A DNA stretch of 64,000 nucleotides, from NCBI RefSeq assembly GCF_022267315.1, contig NZ_JAIKLE010000007.1:176211-240210 (forward strand), read 5' to 3'. The DNA comes from Maribellus maritimus (GTDB lineage Bacteria > Bacteroidota > Bacteroidia > Bacteroidales > Prolixibacteraceae). Shown here one piece after another: positions 43,623-52,544 of the stretch. The notes under the pieces are model-generated. The model saw only the letters and a list, made by a program, of their open reading frames with translations. It searched no databases and was not told the origin of the DNA. A program made the position numbers and the translations under genes. Each line of letters begins with the position of its first letter. Positions within the stretch are counted from its first letter, which is position 1.

Positions 43623-44473
43623 TTCACTTTATCGATATTTTCTTCTATAAGTTGAAGAACAGACTGATAAACCACTTCTCTTTTATGTTCCAGTTTATGC
43701 ACCGCAAGGTCTTTGGCGTGTTTATATCCGCCGGTATAATAACGGTAATACCATGAACTTGTTGATAAAAAAGCGTTGAGAAAACCATAGGCCTGCCAAA
43801 TAAAAACCGTTGCAACGGCAATTCCTCCAATAAGAACAAAAGAGTTTAATCCTTTTAAAATATTCCCGGTGTAAAATTGTCCCAGCCCGGGCAACAGCAT
43901 GCTCATCGTTTTAATTTTATCCGGTCTGAAACGTTGGTTGTAATTCTCAAAATCCTCAAAAATTTCCGCAAGTTCCTCGCTCATCTGCCGCGGGATGAGT
44001 TCTCCGAAGTAATTAAGGGCACTGTTATAATCGCCAATTCCGAAATAGCTGGTAGCGAGGTACAGATGATATTTGTTTTTGAGGTAAGCCGATTCCGGTT
44101 CGGAAATCACAAATAGCTCGTTTAGTGCAAGCAAAAAATTCTTTTGTTTAAAAAAACAATTTGTTTTTTTGAAAATCAGCTCGATTTGTAAACTGTCAGT
44201 TTGCGCTATTCTTATGGCCACACTATAGTTTTGTGCCGCCATATTGTAATCATTCAACGCAAAAAATGAGTCTCCAATTTTTTGATAAACATCGTTATAC
44301 TTGTCTTGTGAATCAAAAAAAGCTACACGCTGAAATTCAACCAGCGCCTTTTGATAATTTCCAAGCCTGAATTGCTGGTTTGCAAAGTCATACGTTTCAT
44401 CAATGGTTTGCGCCACTGAAAACGAATACACAAACAAACTAAAAACGCTTATAATAATTATTTTTAGCTTCAT
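43619..44473 (-). CDS. TPR protein with C-terminal membrane domain (envelope cluster)
   Basis: Signal peptide (about 1-21, ending FSVAQ), then four or so TPR-like repeats (YDFANQQFRLGNYQKALVEFQRVAF, YQKIGDSFFALNDYNMAAQNYSVAI, YHLYLATSYFGIGDYNSALNYF), then a membrane module opening with the motif MLLPGLGQFYTGNILKGLNSFVLIGG and one to two helices. The PG-G-x-x-Y-x-G module resembles DUF5683/TM2-like membrane proteins. The frame continues 32 codons upstream; the ATG at 44473 gives the signal peptide. Its start overlaps the preceding gene by 35 bases, suggesting coupled translation. Confidence 0.7.
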   Translation of the reverse strand: MKLKIIIISVFSLFVYSFSVAQTIDETYDFANQQFRLGNYQKALVEFQRVAFFDSQDKYNDVYQKIGDSFFALNDYNMAAQNYSVAIRIAQTDSLQIELIFKKTNCFFKQKNFLLALNELFVISEPESAYLKNKYHLYLATSYFGIGDYNSALNYFGELIPRQMSEELAEIFEDFENYNQRFRPDKIKTMSMLLPGLGQFYTGNILKGLNSFVLIGGIAVATVFIWQAYGFLNAFLSTSSWYYRYYTGGYKHAKDLAVHKLEHKREVVYQSVLQLIEENIDKVK

Positions 44474-45275
44474 TGTAAAGTTTGTTGTATGCTGCTGTGT
44501 TACGGTTCTTAGCGGCTTTTGCCGAACCCCAGATATTGCCTGTATAAAAACCAAAAGAAATTGATCCAAAAATCCATCCCGTTATACTTTTAACTCCTTT
44601 CTTTTTAAATCCCTGGTAGGAAAGCCATGCGTTTGTGGATACAAAAAGCAATGACATTACTGCATCCCCCCAGTATCCGGAATAGGCTTTCCCGCTTCCG
44701 GGAATTATTGCCGACATTGAAGCTGCCACAAACGGGCTTTTCTCCTTCATCATTTGAATATCAAGTGCATTCGAAAAGATATCAGGAAAATTGTTGTTTA
44801 AAATATCGGCATTGCTGGAAGTAAAAGAAATCAAAGCGTCTTCTTTTTTGGAAAAGATATAGTGTCCTAACTGATAAAAAGCTCTCTCTGTTGCATCGAG
44901 CGACGAAAGAGCTTCCGTGAATAATGGTTTTTCGTAACAACAGTTACACGTCAATGTCAGTTTTAAATATTCTGAAGCAACCGGAGAATTCTCAAAAAAA
45001 CGATTGACTTTCAATGTTTCAAGCGTTTGAAACGAATTCTGACAATTGTTCCCCAATCGGTAAGCGGTTAAAAGTTCAGGATAAACCGTTACATCGTAGG
45101 GAGTTATGCTCAAAATTCGCTCATATTCGCTGGCCGCCAAATCGTATTGGCGTGTGTTCTGAAGATAAGCGGCAAATTTTTTCAGATTTTCGGTATTGAA
45201 AAGGTTTTGTGTATTTCCAACATGAAAAAAAAGAATAAAGCAGAAAAGGAGTGTCGTTTTATTTAAGCGGATCAT
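44439..45275 (-). CDS. TPR-like protein with DUF5683-like membrane domain (envelope cluster)
   Basis: 278 residues. Signal peptide (about 1-22), a TPR-like helical part (LQNTRQYDLAASEYERILSITP), a cysteine group TCNCC near residue 115, and a C-terminal membrane module IIPGSGKAYSGYWGDAVMSLLFV plus further hydrophobic segments. The PGSGKAYSGYWGDA motif is parallel to PGLGQFYTGNILKG in the next gene, so the two proteins look like diverged copies of one architecture. Start at the ATG at 45275, which overlaps the yidD-like stop. Function unknown. Confidence 0.7.
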   Translation of the reverse strand: MIRLNKTTLLFCFILFFHVGNTQNLFNTENLKKFAAYLQNTRQYDLAASEYERILSITPYDVTVYPELLTAYRLGNNCQNSFQTLETLKVNRFFENSPVASEYLKLTLTCNCCYEKPLFTEALSSLDATERAFYQLGHYIFSKKEDALISFTSSNADILNNNFPDIFSNALDIQMMKEKSPFVAASMSAIIPGSGKAYSGYWGDAVMSLLFVSTNAWLSYQGFKKKGVKSITGWIFGSISFGFYTGNIWGSAKAAKNRNTAAYNKLYNEAKNNYYKRF

Positions 45276-45687
45276 AAAATCGTTGTTTCTCGGGATTATA
45301 AATATACTCATTTGCTTTAACTAAACGATGGCACCTGGAAAGTCGGTCAAATGTATAAAGCGTCCCCAGGAATAATCCTTTTTGCTGAAATGCTTCAACA
45401 GAATATACCGAGCATGAAGGGTAGAAAACACAACTGGGGTTATCCTGCGATGAAAAAAAAGCTTTGTAAGTATTAAACCCGGTTGCCAGAATAAACTCCA
45501 GTTCATTTTTTTGTTTATCGCCGGTTGAAGAATATTTAGGTATCACATGTTCGCCCGCTTCAAAAAGTCCCTTTAAGTTTTTAAAACCGTAGGGGTCGTT
45601 ATTTTGCGCGTTTAATTTTCCTGCAAATAACAGAAAGGCAAACAGCAGTATCAGAATATTTCCAACTTTACTAACGCTCCAGTTCAT
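45259..45687 (-). CDS. yidD: Exported YidD-like protein
   Basis: 142 residues. Residues about 80-142 carry the YidD (DUF37) signature: CVFYPSCSVYSVEAFQQKG, then YTFDRLSRCHRL and the C-terminal FYDPLK. E. coli YidD is about 85 residues, cytoplasmic and membrane-associated, and helps YidC insert proteins. This one has an N-terminal signal peptide (about 1-27, ending GKLNAQ) and an added segment (about 28-75), so it should be periplasmic or exported, which is unusual. It overlaps both neighbours by about 17 bases. Confidence 0.8.
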   Translation of the reverse strand: MNWSVSKVGNILILLFAFLLFAGKLNAQNNDPYGFKNLKGLFEAGEHVIPKYSSTGDKQKNELEFILATGFNTYKAFFSSQDNPSCVFYPSCSVYSVEAFQQKGLFLGTLYTFDRLSRCHRLVKANEYIYNPEKQRFYDPLK

Positions 45688-46357
45688 AATGGTATTCCGA
45701 GTCATTTTCCGTATCGTTTAAAACAATGTTTTCAAATTCCATAACCTGGTAATTCTCCTGCTGGTTTTCTTCATAAAAGATCTGAACGATTGTGCCGGGA
45801 AACTCAAAACCATCAATTTTAATATAGTCTTTAAAAAACTGACGGTTAATTATCTGATTATTTTTGCCCATTATTACCACACTGTGAAGTTGGTTTCCTT
45901 TTTTAGCCAGCGCAATATTACTAATCATTTTTTGAATTTGCATAGGGATTTTCCAGTACGAAATCACCAAATCACCTTTTTTCTCTACTTTGTCAACAGC
46001 AAAATTTGCTTCTTTTAAACCAAAGTATTCGAGGCTTGAATTCAGGGCAAGATGAAATACCGTAAATTCATTTACCGATGGAATTTCTTCTGTAAAATAT
46101 GTTTCACCTGATTTGATTTTGTAAATTCTGGAATCCTGTACTACCCATTTTTCTTTCGAAGGAAATGAAATGTCGTAAATGAGTTCCTTGGCATATTTAT
46201 CGTAATATATCGTTCCTTTTGTCAAATTTGATTGACCTTCTGCCCTTTTTATTTTAATGGTGAAGTCAGCACGCATTCTGTAATAGTCCTGAGCTGATGA
46301 GTTCAGGCCTGCAATAAAAAAAGCCAGGAATAAAAGTCTGTTTATATATTGAATCAT
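45671..46357 (-). CDS. LolA-like exported protein (envelope cluster)
   Basis: 228 residues with a signal peptide (about 1-22, ending NSSAQ). The mature part has the open-barrel pattern of LolA/LolB-like proteins: MRADFTIKIKRAEGQSNLTKGTIYYDKYAKELIYDISFPSKEK start in parts, then KWVVQDSRIYKIKSGETYF, and DYIKIDGFEFPGTIVQIFYEEN. LolA carries lipoproteins across the periplasm; this protein may carry a different lipid-linked cargo. First gene of the five-gene run; a terminator for the upstream gene lies just before it and no promoter is evident. Confidence 0.7.
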   Translation of the reverse strand: MIQYINRLLFLAFFIAGLNSSAQDYYRMRADFTIKIKRAEGQSNLTKGTIYYDKYAKELIYDISFPSKEKWVVQDSRIYKIKSGETYFTEEIPSVNEFTVFHLALNSSLEYFGLKEANFAVDKVEKKGDLVISYWKIPMQIQKMISNIALAKKGNQLHSVVIMGKNNQIINRQFFKDYIKIDGFEFPGTIVQIFYEENQQENYQVMEFENIVLNDTENDSEYHYELER

Positions 46358-46365
46358 AATCAGAT

Positions 46366-46398
46366 AAAAAGGCTGCTTAAATAATTAAACAGCCTTTT
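46366..46398 (-). terminator. Terminator after the 162-residue membrane protein gene
   Basis: AAAAGGCTG and CAGCCTTTT pair perfectly (nine pairs) around a 14-base loop, with a T run in the minus-strand direction. It separates 46422-46910 from the LolA-like gene. Confidence 0.7.
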
Positions 46399-46421
46399 GA
46401 CTTTATTGTTACGAAATCGTT

Positions 46422-46910
46422 TTAATTTGACGACTCAACTGCGGCAAATGCAATGACATAAATAACAACTGAAACTGCTGTTCCTGCCAAACATCCCCAC
46501 ATGGCTTTTTTGGCTTCTTCCTTGTCATTGTCGGTGGCAATATAAACTACCAGTAATCCGAGAATACCAAATACACATCCCCATAAAAATGACGGGATTC
46601 CGAGAGGAGGTTCTGAATCCTGACCCGACATTCCCATTGGAGAAGCAGTACTTTCAATATTTGTAATAAGGTCGCTCTCTTGTTCTGAGAGTGATTCAAA
46701 AGTAGCATCTGTATTGCTTTCCAGATAATTATCCAGATCATTTAATTCACTTAAAGCATCGTTGAGTTCAGCTTCATCGTAATTGAAAACTGACTCATCG
46801 AGTTCCGGAGTTGCGGTAGTTATATCTCTGGCGTATATGCTGTAGTTTTGTGCAGAGAGCAGCGAAATAGCCAAAATTATACTCGCACTTTTGAGGATAA
46901 ATTTTTTCAT
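46422..46910 (-). CDS. Small exported protein with two C-terminal helices
   Basis: 162 residues with a signal peptide (about 1-24), an acidic low-complexity region (about 38-82, ELNDALSELNDLDNYLE) and two hydrophobic helices (about 106-126 and 138-158) separated by TDNDKEEAKKAMWGC. Both helices begin with WGC (WGCVFGILGLL and WGCLAGTAV), an internal repeat. The SPMG and PLGIP segments look strongly constrained. I believe similar proteins occur across Bacteroidota, but no function is known to me. A -7-like box TACATTTA (46959-46952) precedes it. Confidence 0.65.
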   Translation of the reverse strand: MKKFILKSASIILAISLLSAQNYSIYARDITTATPELDESVFNYDEAELNDALSELNDLDNYLESNTDATFESLSEQESDLITNIESTASPMGMSGQDSEPPLGIPSFLWGCVFGILGLLVVYIATDNDKEEAKKAMWGCLAGTAVSVVIYVIAFAAVESSN

Positions 46911-47041
46911 TTCTGAAATTTTTTAGGTTAAAGATTGATTGTAATAAGTTGTAAATGTACTAAAAGATTTCCTTCTGTAAGTTTATATTTAATATAAATT
47001 ATATTCTGAAACCGGTTTTGGTTTGTTAACTGCTTTTTCTG

Positions 47042-47072
47042 TTTTATCGAAAAATATATTTAAATATTTTTG
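47042..47072 (+). promoter_or_regulatory. Promoter of the G3E GTPase gene
   Basis: TTTT (47042-47045), 19 bases, TATTTTTG (47065-47072). The predicted start point is only two to five bases before the ATG at 47081, so the mRNA is nearly leaderless. Confidence 0.55.
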
Positions 47073-47080
47073 TTGGCAAT

Positions 47081-47980
47081 ATGCAGAATATTCCGTTTCA
47101 CATTATTTCCGGTTTTTTGGGGAGTGGGAAGACTACTCTTCTGAAAAAGATTATAGAAAAATATTCTGATAATACCAAAATTGGAATTATCCAGAATGAA
47201 TTTGCACCTGCAAATATTGATGGAGCCGGCCTCAGAAAAGATGGAAAAAGTATTCACCTTCTCGAAATAAAAAATGGTTCGGTCTTTTGTGTTTGTTTAA
47301 TGGGGAGTTTTGTTCGTTCACTGGAGAAATTTGTCGATGAAGTGCAACCGGAAGCCATAATAATTGAATCTTCCGGTCTCTCGGATACTACCTCGGTTGC
47401 GGAGGTTGTATCTTCCGGTACTTTGTCGGAGAAAATTTTTTTGGCATCCAACTGGTGTATTGTCGACGCCGTAAATTTTTCAAAAGTTGGATTGCAAAAA
47501 CAACGCGTAGTCCATCAGCTGAGAATGGCGGATGTGGTTGTAATTAATAAAACCGATTTGATAAAAAACGGAACAGATGAATTAAAAACGGAGATAAGGA
47601 GTATTAATCCTTTTGCTGAAATAAAAGAGGCCAGTTTTTGCAATGTCGATTTTCAATTAGGCGGGGCTGCTACAGATAAGTTGTATTTTTCAGACCAAAA
47701 AGCACTTCCCCGGCCTGATATTTCTTCCATGGTAATAAAAAGCAACAAAAAGCTGTCGGAACAGGCATTGTTAAGCTTTTTAAATGAATGGTCGCCAAAA
47801 GCTTTAAGAATAAAAGGTTTTGTTAATCTGAGCAACAGAAAATCAGTTGCAGTTCAGTGTACCTTTGGTTCTGTGGAGTTGAAATATATCGAAAATCTGT
47901 CGCAGCCGGGTGAGCTGATTGCATTAACTACTGCGTTTTCTTTACATGAATGGAGCAAAGCATTCAAAAAACTGAAATAA
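47081..47980 (+). CDS. CobW/G3E family GTPase (putative metallochaperone)
   Basis: 299 residues. P-loop GFLGSGKTTLLKKI (about 9-22), Mg/switch region IGIIQNEFAPANIDGAGL, NKTD guanine motif as VVINKTDL (about 152-159), and ESSGLSD (Walker B-like E-S/T-x-G). The metal motif CxCC of CobW/YjiA proteins appears as VFCVCLMGS, with only two cysteines. The C-terminal CobW_C domain follows (KALRIKGFVNL). These GTPases deliver zinc, iron or cobalt. The metal is unknown; no zur or metal transporter gene is adjacent. Confidence 0.88.
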   Translation: MQNIPFHIISGFLGSGKTTLLKKIIEKYSDNTKIGIIQNEFAPANIDGAGLRKDGKSIHLLEIKNGSVFCVCLMGSFVRSLEKFVDEVQPEAIIIESSGLSDTTSVAEVVSSGTLSEKIFLASNWCIVDAVNFSKVGLQKQRVVHQLRMADVVVINKTDLIKNGTDELKTEIRSINPFAEIKEASFCNVDFQLGGAATDKLYFSDQKALPRPDISSMVIKSNKKLSEQALLSFLNEWSPKALRIKGFVNLSNRKSVAVQCTFGSVELKYIENLSQPGELIALTTAFSLHEWSKAFKKLK

Positions 47981-48140
47981 GCCAATATAAGCTTTTCTCC
48001 TGCTTTGTGAGTTCTGGTTTACAATCGGTGTTACATAAAGTCCAAAATACAGGATTTCTATTAAGCAAGATTCAAAAGTTAATAATGGATTAAATTCTTC
48101 GTAGAAACGATATAAATTAGCTAAATTTAGAGCTTCTCTT

Positions 48141-48171
48141 TTTGGGGGTAAAATCGGTTCATCTACTTTTG
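48141..48171 (+). promoter_or_regulatory. Promoter of sdhCAB
   Basis: TTTG (48141-48144), 19 bases, TACTTTTG (48164-48171): a perfect match to the Bacteroidota consensus and identical in spacing and -7 box to the rplU promoter, as expected for a strongly expressed operon. Confidence 0.75.
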
Positions 48172-48219
48172 TGCCGTTTAAATTTTTTTTGAATTAAACC
48201 AAAATTAAATAGAAAATCT

Positions 48220-48900
48220 ATGAGTAAGTTTTTAGCGGCGTCAATTGGACGGAAGTTCCTGATGAGTATCACCGGGCTTTTCCTGGTTGCTTTTATCGCA
48301 GTTCACTTGACCTTGAATCTATTGCTGATCTTTGATGACAGCGGTGAGCTTTTTAATTTGGGTGCAAATTTTATGGCAACAAACCCGGCCATTAAAATAA
48401 TGGAGCCCCTTTTAGGATTAGGTTTTTTAATCCACATTTTATGGTCATTTTATCTGGAGTTTCAAAACTGGAAAGCACGACCTGTAAAGTATGACAAAAA
48501 GAACATGAGCGGAGCCAGTAGTTGGGCGTCGCGCAATATGCTCGTTTTGGGTGCTTTGGTTATGGTTTTCCTTATTATCCACATTATCAACTTTTTCTGG
48601 GTAATTAAGTTTGATCCCCACACCATGAGTACCATTGTTATTGGGGGGGAAGAAATGGAAGATACTTATACCCTTGTTGCCGATTTATTTAAAGGAAGTG
48701 TGGCTTATTGCTTCTTTTATATTTTGGGAGGTTTGCTTCTGGGATTCCATCTTTCGCACGGATTCTGGTCGGCTTTTCAAACATTGGGATTAAACAATAA
48801 GTACTGGATGAAAAGATGGCAGGCTATTGGCTATGCGTACGCAATTATTGTTGCTATTGGCTTTGCTGCAATCCCGTTGTATTTTCTCGTTAAATTTTAA
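48220..48900 (+). CDS. sdhC: Succinate dehydrogenase/fumarate reductase cytochrome b subunit
   Basis: 226-residue membrane anchor with five helices, the single-subunit dihaem b558 type (as in Wolinella/Bacillus SQR and QFR). It starts [35 protein letters not shown]; haem-ligand histidines are likely in AVHLTLN (about 31), LIHILWSF (about 72), IIHIINFFW (about 127) and [16 protein letters not shown] (about 183-190). It anchors SdhA/B and transfers electrons to or from menaquinone. First gene of sdhCAB. Confidence 0.95.
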   Translation: MSKFLAASIGRKFLMSITGLFLVAFIAVHLTLNLLLIFDDSGELFNLGANFMATNPAIKIMEPLLGLGFLIHILWSFYLEFQNWKARPVKYDKKNMSGASSWASRNMLVLGALVMVFLIIHIINFFWVIKFDPHTMSTIVIGGEEMEDTYTLVADLFKGSVAYCFFYILGGLLLGFHLSHGFWSAFQTLGLNNKYWMKRWQAIGYAYAIIVAIGFAAIPLYFLVKF

Positions 48901-48920
48901 ATGTTAGAAAGGAGTTGATT

Positions 48921-50861
48921 ATGAGTATATTGAATTCAAAAATACCGGAAGGACCTTTGGCTGAAAAGTGGAGTAAGCACAAAGCAAATATAAAGGTGGT
49001 AAGTCCGGCGAATAAACGCAAGTTAGAAGTAATTGTTGTTGGAACAGGACTTGGTGGCGCTTCCGCTGCTGCCTCTCTTGCTGAACTGGGTTATAATGTT
49101 AAGGCATTTTGTTATCAGGACAGCCCACGTCGTGCGCACTCGATTGCCGCACAGGGAGGTATTAATGCTGCTAAAAACTATCAGAACGATAATGACTCGG
49201 TTTTCCGCTTATTCTATGATACAATTAAAGGAGGTGACTATCGTGCACGGGAAGCAAATGTGTATCGGTTGGCCGAAGTATCTCCTAATATTATCGACCA
49301 GTGTGTGGCACAAGGTGTACCGTTTGGTCGTGAGTACGGCGGTTTGTTAGCCAACCGTTCGTTTGGTGGTGTGCTGGTTAGTCGTACGTTTTACGCACGC
49401 GGACAAACCGGACAGCAGTTGCTGCTGGGAGCTTATCAGGCTTTAAACCGCCAAATTTCAAAAGGAAATGTTGAAATGTACAGCCGCCATGAAATGCTGG
49501 ATGTTGTAAAAATTGACGGAAAAGCCCGTGGTATTATTGCCCGCGATTTAGTAAGCGGAGAAATTAAAAGATATGGAGCACACGCTGTAGTTGTAGCTAC
49601 CGGCGGCTACGGAAACGTTTTCTTCTTGTCGACAAACGCAATGGGAAGTAATGGTTCTGCCGCATGGCAATGTTACAAAAAAGGTGCTTTTATGGCGAAT
49701 CCTTGTTTTGTGCAAATTCACCCGACTTGTATTCCGGTTCATGGTGATCAGCAATCAAAGTTGACTTTAATGTCAGAATCATTGCGTAACGATGGTCGTG
49801 TGTGGGTTCCCAAGAAAAAAGAAGATGCAGTAAAATTACAAAAAGGTGAAATTGGTCCGAATGATATTCCGGACGAAGATCGTGATTTTTACCTGGAAAG
49901 AAGATATCCTTCATACGGGAACCTTGTTCCGCGTGATGTAGCTTCACGTGCGGCTAAAGAACGTTGTGATGCCGGATTTGGAGTGAATGCGGAAGGAAAA
50001 GCAGTGTTCCTTGATTTTAAATACGCCATCGATCGTTTGGGAAAAGATGTAATTGCAGCCCGCTACGGAAACCTTTTCCAGATGTATGAAAAAATTACGG
50101 ACGTAGATCCATATAAAAATCCGATGATGATTTACCCGGCTATCCATTATTCAATGGGTGGAACCTGGGTCGACTATAACCTGATGACTTCTGTTCCGGG
50201 ACTTTATTCCATTGGAGAAGCAAACTTCTCTGACCACGGTGCAAACCGTTTGGGGGCTTCAGCTTTGATGCAGGGGTTGGCGGACGGTTATTTCGTGCTT
50301 CCTTACACGATTGGCGATTATTTGGCTGACGAAATAATGACACCAAAAATCGATACCAATGCACCTGAATTTGAAGAAGCAGAAAAAGAAGTTACCGGCA
50401 GACTGGAAAAACTATATAACATCAAAGGTTCTAAATCGGTGGATTATTTCCATAAGAAATTGGGCCAGGTTATGTGGGATTATGTTGGAATGGCACGTAA
50501 CGCCGAAGGCCTGAAAAAAGCCATTGAAATGATTAAGGAAATTCGGGAAGACTTCTGGAAAGATGTTAAAGTTCCGGGAGATCTGGATAACCTTAATCCC
50601 GAATTGGAGAAAGCAGGCCGTGTTGCCGATTTTCTCGATATTGGAGAACTGATGGCTCGTGACGCACTCGACAGAAATGAATCATGTGGTGGCCATTTCC
50701 GCGAAGAATCAGCAACCGAAGAAGGTGAAGCAAAACGTAACGATGAAAAATTCACCTACGTCTCTTGCTGGGAATATAAAGGAGAAAGTGAAGAACCAAC
50801 GCTGCATAAAGAAGATTTGGTATTTGAGAATGTTAAACTGACACAACGTTCTTACAAATAA
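48921..50861 (+). CDS. sdhA: Succinate dehydrogenase/fumarate reductase flavoprotein subunit
   Basis: 646 residues. Dinucleotide-binding start [24 protein letters not shown], covalent-FAD histidine in [18 protein letters not shown], active-site segments [19 protein letters not shown] and [10 protein letters not shown]. The length fits the Bacteroidota/epsilon-type frdA group. A GAAAGGAG (48907-48914) sits six bases before the ATG at 48921; the upstream TTG at 48915 is ignored. It oxidises succinate or reduces fumarate; direction cannot be read from sequence, although the b558 partner in Bacteroidota often supports fumarate respiration. Confidence 0.96.
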   Translation: MSILNSKIPEGPLAEKWSKHKANIKVVSPANKRKLEVIVVGTGLGGASAAASLAELGYNVKAFCYQDSPRRAHSIAAQGGINAAKNYQNDNDSVFRLFYDTIKGGDYRAREANVYRLAEVSPNIIDQCVAQGVPFGREYGGLLANRSFGGVLVSRTFYARGQTGQQLLLGAYQALNRQISKGNVEMYSRHEMLDVVKIDGKARGIIARDLVSGEIKRYGAHAVVVATGGYGNVFFLSTNAMGSNGSAAWQCYKKGAFMANPCFVQIHPTCIPVHGDQQSKLTLMSESLRNDGRVWVPKKKEDAVKLQKGEIGPNDIPDEDRDFYLERRYPSYGNLVPRDVASRAAKERCDAGFGVNAEGKAVFLDFKYAIDRLGKDVIAARYGNLFQMYEKITDVDPYKNPMMIYPAIHYSMGGTWVDYNLMTSVPGLYSIGEANFSDHGANRLGASALMQGLADGYFVLPYTIGDYLADEIMTPKIDTNAPEFEEAEKEVTGRLEKLYNIKGSKSVDYFHKKLGQVMWDYVGMARNAEGLKKAIEMIKEIREDFWKDVKVPGDLDNLNPELEKAGRVADFLDIGELMARDALDRNESCGGHFREESATEEGEAKRNDEKFTYVSCWEYKGESEEPTLHKEDLVFENVKLTQRSYK

Positions 50862-50898
50862 TCAATCGAAAATTTATAAATCATAAATCTTTAAGATT

Positions 50899-51660
50899 AT
50901 GGCTGATAAAATTCTGAAAAAACTAAATATAAAAGTCTGGCGGCAGAAGAATGCTTCCAGTAAAGGTAAATTCGAAACCTATACAATTGAGAATATTTCT
51001 ACCGGATCTTCTTTTCTTGAAATGATGGACATTTTAAATAATGAACTGATTGAAAAAGGAATTGATCCAATTGCTTTCGATCACGACTGCCGCGAAGGTA
51101 TTTGCGGAACTTGTAGTCTCTACATTAATGGACGTCCACACGGACCGGATACTGAAGTTACCACCTGCCAGTTACACATGCGCAAATTTAAAGACGGGGA
51201 AACCATTACTGTTGAACCATGGCGTGCAGCAGCCTTTCCTGTTATAAAAGATCTCATTGTAGACAGAACTGCATTTGAGAAAATACTACAGGCCGGTGGA
51301 TTTGTTTCGGTAAATACCGGAGGCGTACCTGATGCAAATACAATTCCTGTTGCATATGAAGATGCCGAGGAATCGATGGATGCCGCTGCTTGTATTGGAT
51401 GTGGTGCTTGCGTGGCAGCCTGTAAAAATTCATCCGCAATGTTGTTTGTTTCGGCTAAGGTTTCGCACTTGGCAAAATTGCCGCAAGGGCAGGTTGAAGC
51501 AAAAAAACGTGCCCGGAATATGGTTGCCAAAATGGATGAACTTGGTTTTGGCGGTTGCACAAATACCGGCGCCTGCGAGGTAGAATGTCCCAAAAGTATT
51601 TCCATAACAAACATTGCACGTTTGAACAGGGAATATTTAGTATCACGGTTAAGCAGGTAA
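50899..51660 (+). CDS. sdhB: Succinate dehydrogenase/fumarate reductase iron-sulfur subunit
   Basis: 253 residues carrying three Fe-S centres: [2Fe-2S] ligands in [21 protein letters not shown]...TTCQLHM, then ferredoxin-type [16 protein letters not shown] ([4Fe-4S]) and [17 protein letters not shown] ([3Fe-4S]/[4Fe-4S] chain). It relays electrons between SdhA and SdhC. A terminator follows. Confidence 0.96.
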   Translation: MADKILKKLNIKVWRQKNASSKGKFETYTIENISTGSSFLEMMDILNNELIEKGIDPIAFDHDCREGICGTCSLYINGRPHGPDTEVTTCQLHMRKFKDGETITVEPWRAAAFPVIKDLIVDRTAFEKILQAGGFVSVNTGGVPDANTIPVAYEDAEESMDAAACIGCGACVAACKNSSAMLFVSAKVSHLAKLPQGQVEAKKRARNMVAKMDELGFGGCTNTGACEVECPKSISITNIARLNREYLVSRLSR

Positions 51661-51682
51661 TATTAGTTGCAAAAAGAATAGG

Positions 51683-51714
51683 AAAAGCCTTTTCAGAAAT
51701 GAGAAGGCTTTTTT
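51683..51714 (+). terminator. Rho-independent terminator after sdhB
   Basis: AAAAGCCTTTTC pairs with GAGAAGGCTTTT (twelve pairs, one G-U) around loop AGAAAT, then T residues. Confidence 0.88.
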
Positions 51715-51803
51715 AATTCACAACAGGCTGTGCATAATTCAGGTTGCGAACAACCACAAATTACTTTCCTGTTTATTAACTTCGCCTAAAGTATTTGAAG
51801 ATT

Positions 51804-52544
51804 ATGCCATACAGAAGATTACCAACAACAGACAAAGCCCGAATCAGGGCAATGGAATCTGCCCTTAAACTGGCAGATAAAACCAGTGAAGAAAAGCTGG
51901 CCTTTTCCCGTTATACATATCAACAGCTAAAACAGGTAAAAATAGCTTTCGAAAGTACACTTTTACAGTACGATTCCGACCTCCAGAAACAGGCAAATAA
52001 ACAAAAGGAATACAAAGTTGTAATGGAAAAAGCTGTAATGTATATTTCCCACTTCGTACAGGCTTTGTATATGAGTGTTGAAAGAGAAGAAACTAAGAGA
52101 GAGACGCTTAAATTTTATGAACTGGATTCACTAAATGGTAAGCTTCCGCCCTTAAATACTGAAAATGACATCATAGAGTGGGGAGAAAAAGTAGTTAGTG
52201 GTGAGCAAAAAAGGATTCAAAGCGGAGGAAGCCCAATTTATAGCCCTTCTATTGCTTTGGTGAAGATAAGACTGCAGGATTTTAAGGACATTGCAATTTT
52301 TATGCAAAATATGAGAAGGATATCAAACCGTTCTTTCGAGCGAATGAAAGAAATTCGTATTTCAACCAATGATTTTATTAGCAAGCTATGGAATGAAATT
52401 GAGGAACATGTAAATTCAGATTCTCCAAAACATAAACGCCAACAAGCACAGGAATATGGGATTGTTTATGTTTTCAGACGAAAGGAGAAGAAAAAACTCA
52501 GAGCCGTCGACTTGCAGGTTGATTTGCTGTTCGAGTACGCTTAG
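51804..52544 (+). CDS. Conserved hypothetical cytoplasmic protein
   Basis: 246 residues, not recognised. It starts MPYRRLPTTDKARIRAMESAL, is highly helical and charged in the first half (coiled-coil-like around residues 40-75), has a Gly/Pro loop in the middle (SGGSPIYSPSIALVKIRLQDF) and a basic end (VFRRKEKKKLRAVDLQVDLLF). No signal peptide. The TTG three codons earlier is ignored. A TAACTTCG box (51777-51784, 7 of 8) precedes it. It is likely a real gene from its codon use and length; function unknown. Confidence 0.65.
   Translation: MPYRRLPTTDKARIRAMESALKLADKTSEEKLAFSRYTYQQLKQVKIAFESTLLQYDSDLQKQANKQKEYKVVMEKAVMYISHFVQALYMSVEREETKRETLKFYELDSLNGKLPPLNTENDIIEWGEKVVSGEQKRIQSGGSPIYSPSIALVKIRLQDFKDIAIFMQNMRRISNRSFERMKEIRISTNDFISKLWNEIEEHVNSDSPKHKRQQAQEYGIVYVFRRKEKKKLRAVDLQVDLLFEYA

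Noticed and set aside
51120..51614. 164-codon antisense frame inside sdhB
   Set aside because: It lies opposite the iron-sulfur cysteine codons of a certain gene and has no recognisable protein.
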